Assembly: GCA_035079385.1 (NCBI GenBank)
Contig: JAVHKY010000047.1
Location: forward strand, 992,001 to 1,056,000
Source: Aspidiotus rigidus
Taxonomy: Eukaryota; Arthropoda; Insecta; Hemiptera; Diaspididae
Direction: 5' to 3'
Length of the DNA: 64,000 nt
Part shown: positions 24,726 to 35,415 of the stretch, in pieces
Layout of the letters: the number at the start of each line of letters is the position of its first letter
Numbering within the stretch: position 1 is the stretch's first letter
Position numbers and translations under genes: made by a program
The notes under the pieces: model-generated
Database searches by the model: none
What the model was told of the DNA's origin: nothing
The model's input: the letters and a program-made list of their open reading frames with translations, nothing else

Positions 24726-26340
24726 CTGTACCGACCATACAATAGGGGGCCTTCGTGACGTGATGAGTATCACTCATCGTTGCACTCTGGATCTCAGCAA
24801 TTTTTTGTTTGTGCGACCTTTGTAAAATTCAAGTAGTTAATTCAATCTTATTGTCGGTGATAATTCTTATATTTTCTATAGTCCTTCACACTAAGATTAC
24901 GAGTAGGTTGTTCGAGAAAAAAAAAAAGTTAGGGAAAGGTAGGGCAAAATCCCTATACGACTCAAAATTATACCCTCTTCTGCTTCTCCTACTAGAAATT
25001 ACAATTTTCGAAGATACGTCTATCCTTCGAGAACGAAATCATTACGATACATCGAAAGACGAAACATAACCCTAAGATTTGAGCTCGTTCATCAACATAC
25101 TTACGAAGTTATAAACCCTAAACAAATCAGTGAATGCGTTTATAATATAATCTGTTCAGCTGTTTTAACGGCAAAAGGCGGTAGAGAAACTCAATAAAGA
25201 TAATAACATCTTTCATACAGCCATACCTGACGAAGTAACGGAGAGACGATTATATCGTCAATATTTTCAAGTTTTCTCGCCGCTAGCGGAGTTATAACGT
25301 CGCAATCTATTAATAGAATTTTTACTGGAACTCTCGCTATCAAAAAAAGCTGAATTTATGTTAGTCTGAAAGTTGCACGCTATTATCGTGGCAATGATTC
25401 ATTGCCTGAACGCTTATGTCAAACGTTGTTGTAAACAGTAGTAATTCTTCACCTGCGACCCGTCGCGTTGCGTCGCGCCGCCGTCGTGTTCTCCACATAA
25501 TTCTTGAACGCACCGTACCTCTATACAAGACGTTCTTGAAATTCGCACCAATTTCAATTTCGCAATCATATCGAAATTTTCACTCTCTCGTAACTTACGA
25601 GTGCGAGTGACCTTCGTCGAGATGACTTCCGGATTCACATGTACCCTTACGTTAAAATCTCGTGCAACGCGTCCGTCATTTTCGTAGTTATAGTGAAAAC
25701 GAGTTCGATATTTATTAGAAAGATTAATAGAGCGTAAAATTTCGCGGAGTGATTGCGCGAATTTCAAATCGAACTTGACGTTTTGCGGTTTTGTCTTCAT
25801 CTACACGGCGGAATGTGCGGCATATATAGAACGCGCCGTGCACGTTATTCCCACATTCCATTCATGGCCATAGATGCTCACCCCACATACGGCCTACGCA
25901 CACAGAAAACTTTCACGATGATTTTTTTTTTCTTTCCTTTGCTTTCTCAACTTTTAAACATATTTATCACCTATGGTTCAATATCCGCTCGACGTAATGT
26001 TACGATCCAGACAATTAAATTCGGCGACTAGAACGCGGTATAATTTTCTCGCAATGGAATACGATCATTATTATTAGAGAATATACAGTAGTCACGGAGG
26101 GCGAAAGAATCAAATGAAAAGACTATGAAGTGGCCCATAAAACGGAATTTTAGGCGCCTGTAAGCCTATCGAAAACTGTATTTTATGAATATGAACTAAA
26201 GTATATTAATTTGTGAAGAATATTTTAATGTTGTATACCACTTTATATAAACCCCGAAAAATGTGTATTCGTTCTCAGAATTACATTTTCGTACGAAGTG
26301 ATAAAAATCGAAGTATGCATCTACTCCTCGAGTACTACTG
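24726..26340. other. No gene recognised
   Basis: A 128-codon minus-strand frame (25414-25800) has no recognisable domain and lies in ordinary AT-rich context. A short hairpin 'gatgagtatcactcatc' sits just after the PLE relic (about 24760). Confidence 0.4.
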
Positions 26341-26344
26341 GATA

Positions 26345-26809
26345 CTAGAGAGGGATTTCTAGAAGAAAGGATCGAACTTGGACGATCACCTCCAATTCTA
26401 AACAGATCCATGGTCGAAAACCGACTTGATTTGGTGCTACTCCGACAGGCGGTTTACCGGACACGTATGTAATAATGCAGCCTACCGTGGTGCAAGGATG
26501 ACGAACATGAGTAATAATTGTGAACCGTCGGGGTCCGACTTCTAGAAGGTGATCGACAATGACGTAGAAGTACAGAATCAGAGGAACCATAGTGGGAGAA
26601 TAGATGAACCAATCCATTCGGATGAATGGGTCGCGTAACGATGCTTGAGGTCTCTCGGTTATGACCACGACACGATAAACCATCGAGGAAACTTCACGGA
26701 TCAGACCTCTGGTGCGCACACGCAAGCCATCGAGCGGTCCTGGCTGGACGCGAAGGTGTGCCTCCAGAAAAAAATGCGAGAGAGGCCTAACCAGCACTCG
26801 CAGTTGCAC
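26345..26809 (-). CDS. Unassigned 154-codon open frame in a GC-richer patch
   Basis: An uninterrupted minus-strand frame of 154 codons. The surrounding 500 bases are visibly richer in G+C than the rest of the window, as coding exons often are in AT-rich genomes. The product is Arg/Val/Pro-rich with a hydrophobic middle ('MVPLILYFYVIVDHLL'). I recognise no family. A second minus-strand frame across the same DNA is also fairly open, which weakens the case. It could be an exon, part of an unknown transposon, or chance. Confidence 0.15.
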   Translation of the reverse strand: MQLRVLVRPLSHFFLEAHLRVQPGPLDGLRVRTRGLIREVSSMVYRVVVITERPQASLRDPFIRMDWFIYSPTMVPLILYFYVIVDHLLEVGPRRFTIITHVRHPCTTVGCIITYVSGKPPVGVAPNQVGFRPWICLELEVIVQVRSFLLEIPL

Positions 26810-26814
26810 CTCGA

Positions 26815-27789
26815 TTTCATCTGATGGAGGTTGAAGCGTCGGGATGAGCCTGACCTTGAAAGACGTCCGTCATGTACACTGCTAAATGTATTTATTAAAT
26901 ATCTTTTCTAATTGTTGACAACATTTGATGATGACAGCTCTTCTTTATGACGATCATGTATGTTGCGATACATAATTTCTATGATATTGTTCTACTCTAC
27001 ATTTTTCCAATATACGTGTGGGTTCTTAGGGTGTTTAAGGTAGACCGCATATTGGAGTAGCACCCTTGACTTTACTCGACCGAGTTAGAGATAAAGAAAT
27101 CTAGCAAAATCTCTACGCAACGCTGTCCAAGAAAAAGATTTTTATGAATGAGAATGGAAACCATATTTGATATCTTCCCACTTGTAATTCCTACCTTCTC
27201 GTTATAGGCTAGAGCCTTTTTCCACCACACAGAGCTCGAGTTCTAAAATAAAAATTGTATGAAGTCTTCCTAGATCAAATTCATTTGAAACGAAGTAAGG
27301 ACCATTAAGATCAAGGTCATTAGCACAAGTCGGAGAAACTGAGATCAAGGACGTGCTGCAAGATCATTGAGTCCACCAAGGCCCTTTTCTCTGGGTCGTA
27401 TACCGGTCCACATGCCAACATACGTAGGGGTCCTGCTAAGCTTACTTCAATAGGGTCGGAAACACTTAAAAAAGGAACAGAAAATCTGTCAAATTCAGAC
27501 AAGTAAGAAAGGCCGAATTTCATCGAGTATCACACGATTCGACACATACGTTCGTCTGAACAGCCTAATACAGGTATAGTATGAGCCTGGTATAGGCCTA
27601 CGATGACAAACAACGCCCGTTTTCCTTCTCTTTGGCCCTAGATTGCTACAAATTAGGAGTGCAAGATATAAAAATTATAATTACGTTTATTCTCACGAAA
27701 TTATAATTTTCTTTCTTACTCTGATAAATATCTCGTACTCAGGAATAAACCATCCAACCTACATCAGAAGTATGTTGGGCTAAGTTGCT
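26815..27789. other. No gene recognised
   Basis: AT-rich to mixed composition; frames under 70 codons and no repeats noticed. Confidence 0.4.
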
Positions 27790-27804
27790 GAGCCTAGTTT
27801 AGCC
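27790..27804. repeat. Left flank of a candidate 15-bp target-site duplication
   Basis: Reads GAGCCTAGTTTAGCC and is followed at once by 12 T. The same 15 bases with one change occur at 31259-31273, at the other end of the hairpin element plus LINE unit. Confidence 0.6.
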
Positions 27805-27816
27805 TTTTTTTTTTTT

Positions 27817-28510
27817 GACATGTTCCATGTCTTTTCTCTCGTCGGACCCCGATTTTGAAACTCGCGAGTACACCCCCCCCGTCAAGAGAAATCTCTACCC
27901 CGTGGGTGATTCAGAAATTCGCGAGTACACCCCGCGTAATAATAATAATTAATTAATTAATAAATAAATAAATAAATAAATAATTAAATAATTAAATAAA
28001 TAAATAATTAATTATTTAATTAAATAATTAAATAATTAAATAACTAAATAATTAAATAATTAAATAATTAATTAATTAATACTTAAATAATTAAATAATT
28101 AAATAAATAAATAATTAAATAATTAATATAATTAAATAATTAAATAAATAAATAAATAATTAAATAATTAAATAATTAAAATAAAATTAAATAATTAAAT
28201 AAATAAATAATTAAATAATTGAATAATTAATATAATTAATAAGTAGAGGGGGCGAACGAGCGGAGCGAGTTCGCGCTACCTCATATTTCTCATAGAAGAC
28301 TTGAATTTTCTCGTACCATTCCAATACAACAGCGAGATCGCTCGTTCGCCCCACGAAAGTTGATACCTCAAAATATAAAACACCCACAATTACCTCAAAA
28401 TATTTCTCATACAAGGCTTATACGACGCCAAGATAGGTAAAGGGGTAAACGAATAATATCTCACGAACACTTGACCTAGTAGAAGAATTAATAATAAATA
28501 AATAAATGAA

Positions 28511-28543
<33 letters not shown>

Positions 28544-29148
28544 GAATAAATAAAGGCTGAATAGTCGAAATTTTTCCAAGTCCCCTAGACTTGAATTGTC
28601 TCACACCATTCCAATACAACAGCGAGACAGGGGGCGAACGAGCGGAGCGAGTTCGCGCTACCTCATATTTCTCATAGAAGACTTATACGACGCCAAGATA
28701 GGTAGAGTTTTCCAATCCCTCTTCTTATCATATATGGCTGGATAGTCGAAATTTTTCCAAGTCCCCTAGACTTGAATTGTCTCATACCATTCCAATACAA
28801 CAGCGAGACAGGGGGCGAACGAGCGGAGCGAGTTCGCGCTACCTCATATTTCTCAAAAAAGACTTGAATTTTCTCATACCATTCCAATACAACAGCGAGA
28901 TCGCTCGTTTGCCCCACCGAAAGTTGATACCTCAAAATATAGAACACCCATAATTACCTCAAAATATTTCTCATACAAGACTTATACGACGCCAAGATAG
29001 GTAAAGGGGTAAACGAATAATATCTCACGAACACTTGACCTAGTAGAAGCCTAGACTGACATATTTCATGATGACTGATAAGATATAAAAGACATGGAAC
29101 ATGATTTTCATTTATTTGGCTATGCCAGAAAATTTAATAATACTACAA
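27817..29148 (-). mobile_element. GACATG-type hairpin element, copy A
   Basis: Begins at the terminal hairpin GACATG-TTC-CATGTC (27817-27831). Going inward there is a 'cgcgagtacacccc' block, a long AAAT/AATT-type simple repeat (27936-28240), and two rounds of a block containing 'gggcgaacgagcggagcg' and 'cgacgccaagatag'. One 45-bp satellite unit lies near 28715-28762. Near the other end the matching sub-terminal hairpin ACATG-GAA-CATG (about 29093-29105) is followed by 'ggctatgccagaaaattt' and 'aataatactacaat'. It shares both ends with copies at 37.8-39.4, 48.5-49.9 and 52.2-52.6 kb. No protein is encoded. The open frames inside it that recur between copies are by-products of DNA similarity. 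Helentron-like is my best guess at the class. Confidence 0.8.
27936..28242. repeat. Tetranucleotide-type AT simple repeat
   Basis: About 300 bases composed almost entirely of AAAT, AATT and related units, internal to hairpin element copy A. Equivalent TTTA tracts occur in copies B and C. Confidence 0.9.
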
Positions 29149-29358
29149 TTTTTTTTTTTTTTCTATTAAATACCTCGGGTACCCTGCTTACGTGCATTTG
29201 GTGCATATCGAAGAGGGTGTCGAGGGGGAAAAGAGGGGAAGAGGGAAAAGGAAAAAGAGTTTATGGGGAAGGATAGTTAACGTTTACTATGCAATATATC
29301 AGCTTCTATTTGTCTTCTCTTTGCCTGTCGTTCATCTTCCCAAAGCGCTTTTGTTGTT

Positions 29359-29712
29359 TCAATTAGGTACGTCCGAGTATCCTTCTCCTCTATATTCAAT
29401 TGGTCTGTTCTCGGTATATAGGCTACAGCGTACATACACGTGTTCGGGCGATTGTTCTTCTTTTCCACAGAAACACATTGCAGTTCTTCTGCGTTTCATT
29501 TTTGTTAGGTATGCGCCAAATGCGCCATGTCCACTTATTGCTTGGCTAAGCCAGAAGTTGGGTTCCAATTGCACTCCAGGTTCTTTTATGACCTGCGCCC
29601 TCCATTTACCTTCGGCGTCTCTCACATATTCTTCCCGCCAGAGTTTCATGGCCTCCACGGCCATTGCATTCCATAGTTGGCTCATGGTATCAAACTTGTG
29701 TGGCTGTTTCAA
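29359..29712 (-). pseudogene. LINE C-terminal domain with Cys/His motif
   Basis: 117 codons continuing the LINE reverse transcriptase after a small frame change. Near the C-terminus is 'CFCGKEEQSPEHVYVRC', fitting the C-x-C-x(n)-E-x-x-x-H-x(4)-C pattern at the end of R1-type polyproteins, a likely nucleic-acid binding module. A reading-frame break separates it from the RT, so the copy is dead. Confidence 0.8.
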
Positions 29713-30611
29713 CAGGTAATTTTGTCAGCGCGGGCTGTGATTTCATACTTGAGTGGCACCCAGTTGCATACTGCACTTGCAGTCATATATGTCACCGTTC
29801 TGTAGAGCCGACCATAGCAAAGTAGCATACGTCGGTGTATTTTGTCAGCGTAGTCACTTACTCTTTTTACTGTGAGTCTATGAGCAAATGCTGCACTAGC
29901 ATATCTTATATAGGCGCCAACTGTTCCATACAGCATTGTTCTTCGCGCCTTTGTGTGATATCCGTATGTGTTCCTCGCTATCGCTTGGATTTTTGGGATC
30001 ATCTTCATTGTTTTCTCCCACATTTTCTTCATGTGCGTTTCCCACGTCATATTTCTATCTAGCCATACACCCAAGTACTTAATTTCTGTCTTTGGTATGA
30101 TGACATTCCTATCCACGACAAATGGCACATTGTTCTCCACCCAGCCAAATACTATGACTTCTGTCTTTTTGATGTTCAGGTGAAGTCCACACACTGCAAG
30201 GTCTTCATTGATGTCTTCAATGCTCCTTTTTATTTTCTTGTTCAGTTCAACCTGTGTGTTTGCTGCGATTAATAATAGCGTGTCGTCAGCATATGCAAAG
30301 TGTTTTACCCATCTCTTCCTCAAATTAGTCAAGATCTGGTCATAGCTGATATTCCATAGCAGAGGGCCTATGACGCTTCCCTGACGGCATCCACGCTCTA
30401 GATGGTGTGTTACTCCATACCTGGTTACCTTTCGACCTATACAATAATTATGCATAATTTCTACCGAATAATTTGGGACTTCATATTTCTTCAGGCTCTC
30501 GATTATGTGTGAATAGTAGACATTATCGAAAGCGCCACTAACATCCAATGATACCGCTGTTACAAACTTTGCAGCCTCGCGCATTTTTCCTATGCTCTTG
30601 ACCGCAGCCAC
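29709..30611 (-). pseudogene. R1-like reverse transcriptase core
   Basis: 300 codons with clear LINE RT blocks: 'VSLDVSGAFDNVYYSHI' (first catalytic Asp), 'LERGCRQGSVIGPLLWN', the 'FAYADDTLLLIA' active site (about residues 104-115), 'LHLNIKKTEVIVFG' and 'IKYLGVWLDRNM'. Thumb and connection follow ('TMLYGTVGAYIRYASAAF'). It would copy the element's RNA at a nicked target. The N-terminal finger region lies upstream in another frame (30853-31134, with 'LNNKSAPGPDGI'), so this is a broken gene. The best-preserved LINE RT in the window. Confidence 0.92.
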
Positions 30612-30852
30612 TACACAGTCTTCACAACTGCGTCCAATACGGAAGCCATACTGTGTAGCTGATATCTTCTGATCAGATGCAGTGACTTATACGGGTGGAG
30701 GTACATCTTTCAAGCAACTTTCCCAGTGTAGGGAGTAGAGTCAAGGGTCTATATTATGTTGGGCAGTGTGGGTCTCCTTTGTTTTTCGATATCAAGGCAA
30801 GTCTTCCTATTTTCCATACATCCGGAAATATACTCCATGCCAGGCATGCATT

Positions 30853-31134
30853 TTATAGGTCAGGCAGTACTTGGGGATGTTTGATATTGAAGACTTTCAA
30901 AACTTTGTGGTTGATACCATCAGGTCCAGGTGCAGATTTATTGTTCAATTTTCGTATATGATTTTTCAATTCTTCTTCACAAATAGGGACATCAACTTTA
31001 ATTTCCTCTGTCCCATGTTTAGTCTGCAAAAGATCATGTGGTGCACTTGCAAATTTAGCCTGCAGTGAGGTTTCATTAGCTTCCTTTTCATTCCTGGTCA
31101 TTGTACCATCTGGTCTTCTTATGACGCTTGACAC
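30853..31134 (-). pseudogene. LINE reverse transcriptase N-terminal fragment
   Basis: 93 codons ending in the first RT block ('EEELKNHIRKLNNKSAPGPD'), which in LINEs precedes the catalytic core by about 60 residues. It is separated from the core (30611) by about 240 bases with shifted frames. Upstream sequence to about 31240 still reads as plausible linker ('YGRPYKVVISDPNNKNQ') before similarity ends. Confidence 0.8.
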
Positions 31135-31258
31135 CTGATTCTTGTTGTTTGGGTCTGAGATGACTACCTTGTAAGGTCGACCATATGCATTCCTCTGATC
31201 AATAAATTGGCACCATGCTTCTTCCCGTGAGGGGTTATCAGCGCTCTATAGCTCTTCC

Positions 31259-31273
31259 GAGCTTAGTTTAGCC
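31259..31273. repeat. Right flank of the candidate 15-bp target-site duplication
   Basis: GAGCTTAGTTTAGCC, one mismatch from 27790-27804. It lies about 10 bases beyond where LINE similarity fades. Confidence 0.6.
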
Positions 31274-31309
31274 TAGTACACTATATAACAGCTCTAATAT
31301 AGAAAACTC

Positions 31310-32310
31310 GAGAGTCGAAAGTTTTCCAAGTCCTCCTCCTATCATAATAGATAAAACAGTTTCCCTGTTAAAACGACGGCATCCTTAACGAAGTTAAACG
31401 GGGAACGCAAAGAACCTGTTTTATGGGTCATATGGGATTTGGTATTGAGAATTCAAGGAAGCCTAGACCTAGATGAAGCTAGTATAAAGGATCTACTATA
31501 AGCCTCGTATAATATATTTCGAGAGTCTCAATTTTTCTCGAATATCAAGCTCTGTATGAAAGGAGGGGGACTTGGAAAAAATTGACTCTCGAGCTATATA
31601 TGATAGAAGGGGAGTAAGAAAAATTCCTAGCATATATGGCTCGAGAGTCGAAATTTCAACAGGGATCCTGTTCTATAAGGGCGCTTTTTGAGAAATTTGC
31701 CGTGCGCCGTCCGCCGTCCAACAAAAAACTCGAAAAAATTTCGACTCTCCAGCTATATAATATATGAAAGGAGGGGGACTTGAAAAAATTTCAATTCTCG
31801 AGCTATACATGATAGGAGGGGGACTTGAAAAAAATTCCAACTCTCGAGCTGCATACGATAGGGGGACTTGGAAAAATATATAGCTCGAGAGTCAACATTG
31901 TCCCTCTCTAATCATATATATAGCTCAAGATTCGAGAAAAATTTAGACTCTCAAACTAGGCTTTCTTTATCCTAGCTTCATCTAGGTCTAGGCTTCCTTG
32001 AATTCTCAATACCAAATCCCATATGACTCATAAAACAGGTTCCCTGCGTTCCTCGTTTAACTTCGTTATGGAAGGGACTTAGAATACCTTTTCTGAGTCT
32101 GCCGCTGCATATCTAGCTCATTGAAGGGGCCAAGTCAATTGGTACCTGAAGCATTGCATATCTAGTTACTCGAAGGGTCTATCTTTCAGGCTATATACAC
32201 AGACCACCGAGGGTGGCTTGGAAAATTTTAGATCTTCGAGCTCTACCGGCCGGTCGGACGGCGGACGTTTTCTCCACAAAATCCCCCGAAAACAGGTTAC
32301 CTGTTAGAAC
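31310..32310. mobile_element. AACAGG-type hairpin elements with 45-bp satellite, partly inverted
   Basis: Two copies of one element end face each other: about 31355-31520 on the minus strand and 31965-32095 on the plus strand. Both contain 'aggcttccttgaattctcaa', 'accaaatccc', an AACAGG/CCTGTT hairpin and 'gtttaacttcgtta'. Between them lie about seven 45-bp satellite units (31540-31960). Hairpins are AACAG-TTTCC-CTGTT (31355-31369), AACAGG-GAT-CCTGTT (about 31666-31680) and AACAGG-TTA-CCTGTT (32291-32305). 'gtgcgccgtccgccgtcc' follows one hairpin as it does at 49.16 kb. Rearranged relatives of the cleaner copy at 49114-49732. Confidence 0.7.
31540..31960 (+). repeat. 45-bp satellite array, locus 2
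   Basis: Units with 'aggagggggacttg', 'aaaatt.cgactctcgagct' and 'atatatgatag', diverged and with switches of orientation (near 31620-31650 and 31880-31930). The same family occurs at 13.7-14.2 and 49.2-49.6 kb. Confidence 0.85.
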
Positions 32311-32825
32311 ATTAAATCATGGATATCTTTCCTTGAAACTACATAGGCTAGTCGTGAGTAAGGATTCAGTCTAGTATAATGAAGGTCAAGGATACAGGTG
32401 CCAAAGTAGCGGAGGTCGAAATTCTCCCAAGTTACTATGACGTCATCTTCGCCTCGCGATTTTGTGACTTAAATTTTCGAATGATTCTTAACCTTATAAC
32501 ATATCATGTCGAAAATCGCGACGGTATTTTTCCGACAATTTTCCCAGAAGAATCCCAATCAAACGACCACCAGAAAACTGTAACAGTTTTTTGTGATTGT
32601 TTTTCCAAGAGTACGTAGTCCCAATCTTACAAGCATATTATGTAAAATGCTAAGGCTATATTAGGTCTGGCATACAATATGCCAGGGCCTCCATATATTG
32701 CGCGTTAGGCTAACTCGCTCATCTTGCCCTCTATACCAGGCTTTCTCCATACTATCCCTAACATATACAGTATACTAGGTTTTAACTACTAAAAACATAC
32801 GAGAAAATCAGGACTAAAAAAGAAT
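32311..32825. other. No gene recognised
   Basis: Contains a 79-codon plus-strand frame (32379-32618) without known motifs. Confidence 0.4.
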
Positions 32826-32829
32826 ACTC

Positions 32830-33235
32830 CGATGCGTCCCGTTGTCTCCTTCGTGTCTTCTCCCACATACCCCCTTGCGAAATTCTCGGGTCGTTGGTTC
32901 AAATCCAGAGTTGATTTTGAGTCACCTACTCTGTAAAAAATTCGGCATCTTTGGCTGATAGGCTCAAAGATCTGGAAGTTGGTGGCTCGTCTATCAATTA
33001 CCTGGATTTGACGATTTCTGAAAGAGACGGCGTCTACGAATTTACTATCTATAGGAAAGATACTTCGAAACCCTCGGCGAGCCTTTTCGTCCTGTTGCTC
33101 ATAAGTTCGCTACATTTAATAGCTTAATCCATTGGCTAGCCCGTATCCCGCCGAGTTAGATCACTTTCCAAACGAAGTGTTTATAAAACATTTGACTAAA
33201 GTGAATGAGGTCAGTTTGGATGGTTCGCTGGAGAT
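32830..33235 (+). pseudogene. Penelope-like reverse transcriptase fragment
   Basis: Two blocks in different frames: 'YPLAKFSGRWFKSRVDF' (about 32868-32920) and 'GGSSINYLDLTISERDGVYE' followed by 'FTIYRKDT' (about 32980-33066). The second matches 'GGFTINFLDLSVSVTDGIHE' plus 'FGIYRKDT' in the PLE at 51.1 kb. In the intact protein these lie about 200 residues apart, so the catalytic middle has been deleted here. Confidence 0.8.
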
Positions 33236-34975
33236 TGTTTATTATTTGTCGTTTGAGAAATACTGAATATTTTTGTCATATACTCTTCATTTCATTCGCT
33301 TGTTCTACTCAACACATTTCTGCCTCTAGATTCGTGTAGATATACTTTTCAAATGTCACGTCAAAATTTCTGGTTTGCTTCACGCTTTTCGAGTCGAGCG
33401 ATAATCCATGCCTTCTCAATTTACGTAAGTGAAAAGTATACAAAACCGCGAATACCGTCTTTGTTTCAGTATCTTGTTGGTAGCATTATCGGTTATTGGT
33501 GAGTGAATGTCGGAACTTTATTGTCGCATTTAGTGAAGCTCGAAAATTCGGTGGCAACATACGGATATATCAATGAGAATATTCTGTCATAGAATATCAC
33601 GATGGGAGTATACGTATAATGTACATTCAAATAAAGGGGAAAAAAAAGATTGATAGAACGTAATACTGTACAACTACAGCGTGGAAAAAAGGAGATTTAT
33701 CTCAACTTAGGTTCAAAAATGATGTAACGAAAATTGACATTTTCTCTGACAGGGTATATACCATATTGGATTATACAACGTATACGCACAACATTGCACA
33801 ATATGTTTAGTAGGAACGCGATATTTCTTTCATCGCAAACTTCGAATTTCGCAGAAAACAAAAGTTGATTGTGGTATCAGAAGGTGATAATGCTATATAA
33901 TCTTTTCTCAAGGAAACGTCGTAATTTTTGATATTCCGGGTCGAATTTGTACCGTTACGGTTGTATTCCTTTTACATGTTAAAGTAGAATTGTTGTATCC
34001 GTAGGCAATTGATTCTGCCATCTGAGACCGGAATATCACTACTTACAAAATTTACTTCAAAATTTCTCTTGATTATATTACGTCTAGCGAGGAAAGGACG
34101 GTTTTATCATGCTTACTTCTATATATATTTTAGCTTCGTTTGAAACGCCCGAACATTCTTCGACTGTGGGTGGCTTCGAACGAAGTAATTTTCTTCGAGG
34201 TTTATCAAGAATTATCAAGACTGAAGAAAATATGAAAATGAGGAATTTTCTTTACATACGAGGGAAATTCTTTATGAATCTGAAAAGGGGGAAAAAATAT
34301 TAGCAAATAAGCTCCAGCTCAAACGAATTTCTTGAACGTAAGGAAGGATAGAAATCGAAATTAATATTTTTTAACGTAGCAAGTACACTTGTTGTGGTTG
34401 CTTCTATTGAATCCGGAGGGACGCAGGTATTTTCGAAAAAAAAAAAATATATATATATACAGAGCCACTGCATGTCTTGCAATACCAGCGAGTTATGATT
34501 CTTAGTTCTTTTTTTCCATATCTTTGGGTCAGGTCTGGAGATAAAATTTGTGTTCAGAATCGTATGGCGTTAACGTCCTCCTGGCCTTGAAACTTGAAAA
34601 AATTTTTACAGGTATTGCTAAAATATGATAATTATAGCTCAGTACATGAGCTAGACTACTCATATTAGTACATAATAATAAGTAAATTTGCCATCTATGG
34701 CTCCTTAATACACAGTATATATTTTACTAGGCTGAATGAGGCTGAAGGGATAGCCCGAGTACCTACGTCATTAATAGACAGACCAAGAAATACCGGTTGA
34801 GGAAAGCTGAAAAGTCGTCGAGTATCTGATTACCGATTCATGACAGGAGGTGTAAAAGCGCTGGCGATCTGTTTGTAATTTCTGTGGTTCTTGTAAAAAA
34901 CTCAGGGCGTGTTTACTCGTTTCAAGTATTCCTTCTTTCTGTATGGCTGGCCATAATTTAAAAAATCGTATCGAT
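33236..34975. other. No gene recognised; one A/TA simple repeat
   Basis: An A-run followed by (TA)n lies at about 34434-34459. Frames are below 70 codons. Confidence 0.4.
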
Positions 34976-34979
34976 TCTA

Positions 34980-35410
34980 TGCTGGTAGACTTGGAAAGGC
35001 CTCAAATCGAAGTCCATTCGAAGTCGATAGACCATCACTCCCTCATGGCATACTGTCTGTCGGGTGACTGTCCTACTCGCAGATAGAATGTGTAGTCATA
35101 GCACTGAGAATTTCAATTATGTTTGACTGGAGCAGCAATGGTCGAACGATCACAATTCCTACCCTGGTTAACGGTCAACATTAAAATCTGATATCACAAG
35201 TTGACACTTTTTTTACCTTGATTCTGAAACTCTATCAGATTGTGGATTTCAAATCAACGCTACCTGATGATTAACGTATAATCAACCCAAAATCGAGGTG
35301 TTGTCAATCTAAAATGCAAGATCACCCCGCTCATGGCATACTAACTGTTTGGTGACTTCCCCATTTGCAGACAGTATAACTCACGAAGATTAGGCTCAAC
35401 ACTAAGAATA
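34980..35410 (+). repeat. Dispersed repeat family R, copy 1
   Basis: Shares ordered blocks with copies near 37545-37800 and 39530-39800: 'aaatcgaagtc', 'ggcatactgtctg...gactg..c.actcgcagat', 'gagaatttcaattatgtttgac', 'attaaaatctgatatc'. Not coding. The second long-TIR element lies between copies 1 and 2. Confidence 0.7.
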
Positions 35411-35415
35411 AATAA

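Larger units (their letters stand above)
29149..31250 (-). mobile_element. R1-like non-LTR retrotransposon (LINE), 5' truncated
   Basis: Minus-strand LINE with a 14-base oligo(A) tail (T at 29149-29162) joined to hairpin element copy A. The coding sequence is broken into at least three frames: the start of the RT (31134-30853), RT core (30611-29709) and C-terminal Cys/His region (29712-29359). The 5' end is missing; similarity ends near 31245. There is no RNase H domain and a CCHC-type motif sits at the C-terminus, as in R1-clade elements. A near-perfect 15-bp repeat at 27790-27804 and 31259-31273 encloses both this LINE and the adjoining hairpin element. Confidence 0.85.

Noticed and set aside
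24745..24785. 'gtgatgagtatcactcatcg' after the 22.8-24.7 kb PLE as a hammerhead
   Set aside because: It is a plain hairpin that pairs through the bases the core would need free, and no GAAA box follows.
28211..28947. Recurrent minus-strand open frames (and plus-strand ones at 38429-39047) encoding similar 67-91 residue peptides with 'YQLSVG.TSDLAVVLEWYE'
   Set aside because: They lie in the repeated module of the GACATG hairpin elements. Similarity follows DNA identity between copies, other frames are equally conserved, and several copies are broken. No evidence for a protein.
29192..29719. 175-codon plus-strand frame
   Set aside because: Antisense of the LINE C-terminal coding region on the minus strand.
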